Shown here in pieces: positions 5,786-5,891 of a stretch of 5,891 nt of DNA. This DNA comes from an uncultured Arcobacter sp. (GTDB lineage: Bacteria; Campylobacterota; Campylobacteria; Campylobacterales; Arcobacteraceae). The position numbers and the translations under genes are program-made. Every line of letters starts with the position of its first letter. The first letter of the stretch is position 1. The notes beneath the pieces are model-generated. The model did not search any database and was not told where the DNA came from. It was given only the letters and a program-made list of their open reading frames with translations. The stretch covers positions 1 through 5,891 of the forward strand of contig CAJXWI010000182.1 of the NCBI GenBank assembly GCA_913062735.1. The letters run 5' to 3'.

Positions 5786-5891
5786 TTTAGCAGAAGTAGC
5801 TAATTTATTAACTTTTTCACTAGGTTTAGCACCAACGCTTAACCAATAGTTATATCTTTCTAAATCAATTTTAAGAACCTTTGGCTCTACT
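5783..5891 (-). CDS. rpsP: 30S ribosomal protein S16, C-terminal end only
   Basis: Only the last 35 codons and the TAG stop lie in the window; the 5' part is past the right edge. The segment [20 protein letters not shown] matches the conserved C-terminal part of bacterial S16 (K-x-D-x-E-R-x-x-Y-W-L-S-x-G-A-x-P-S), a primary binder in 30S assembly. The tail ends [11 protein letters not shown]. It is the upstream gene of the khpA-rimM string and presumably lies close to that operon's promoter. Confidence 0.93.
   Translation of the reverse strand, partial: VEPKVLKIDLERYNYWLSVGAKPSEKVNKLATSAK

Overview
This is a low-GC, gene-dense bacterial window. It carries flagellar and chemotaxis genes next to a ribosome-assembly cluster. 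The protein types point to the Campylobacterota (epsilonproteobacteria), most likely an Arcobacter-like lineage. Three things suggest this: the diverged CheZ of the epsilonproteobacterial kind with a long acidic N-terminus, the order rpsP-khpA-rimM, and a FlgF/FlgG2-type rod protein encoded close to flgG. The genus is an inference from family features, not from a database match.

Left part (1-2062, minus strand): three tightly packed genes are read right to left. They are cheY (single-domain response regulator), cheZ (CheY-P phosphatase with a conserved D-x-x-x-Q active site), and a flgF/flgG2-type rod gene that runs off the left edge. The AT-rich stretch 2063-2207 separates cheY from the divergent flgG, and each direction has a perfect TATAAT box. 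I saw no sigma-54 type GG-N10-GC element there.

Middle (2208-4966, plus strand): flgG (distal rod) is followed without a terminator by two unrecognised genes. The first encodes a small, very lysine-rich protein with three YY/NK repeats. The second encodes a 515-residue single-pass membrane protein. Its acidic N-terminal part is an array of about eight copies of a nonapeptide with consensus D-x-D-E-L-M-N-L-D, followed by a membrane helix, a coiled coil and a small C-terminal domain. Its stop-start junction with the basic gene is TAA directly abutting ATG. The repeat resembles the short acidic/hydrophobic peptides with which FliM and CheZ bind CheY, and the CheZ encoded here carries several similar motifs. 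This makes the membrane protein the best candidate in the window for an undescribed chemotaxis or motor scaffold, but that role is inference.

Right part (4955-5891): a 14-bp perfect hairpin sits between convergent genes and probably terminates both transcripts. Beyond it on the minus strand are rimM, khpA and the 3' end of rpsP, with 7-8 nt junctions in which the upstream TAG stop forms part of the TAGG ribosome binding site. trmD and rplS, which usually follow rimM, are not there.

No rRNA, tRNA, CRISPR array, insertion sequence or attachment site was seen. No gene-free stretch exceeds 150 bases.
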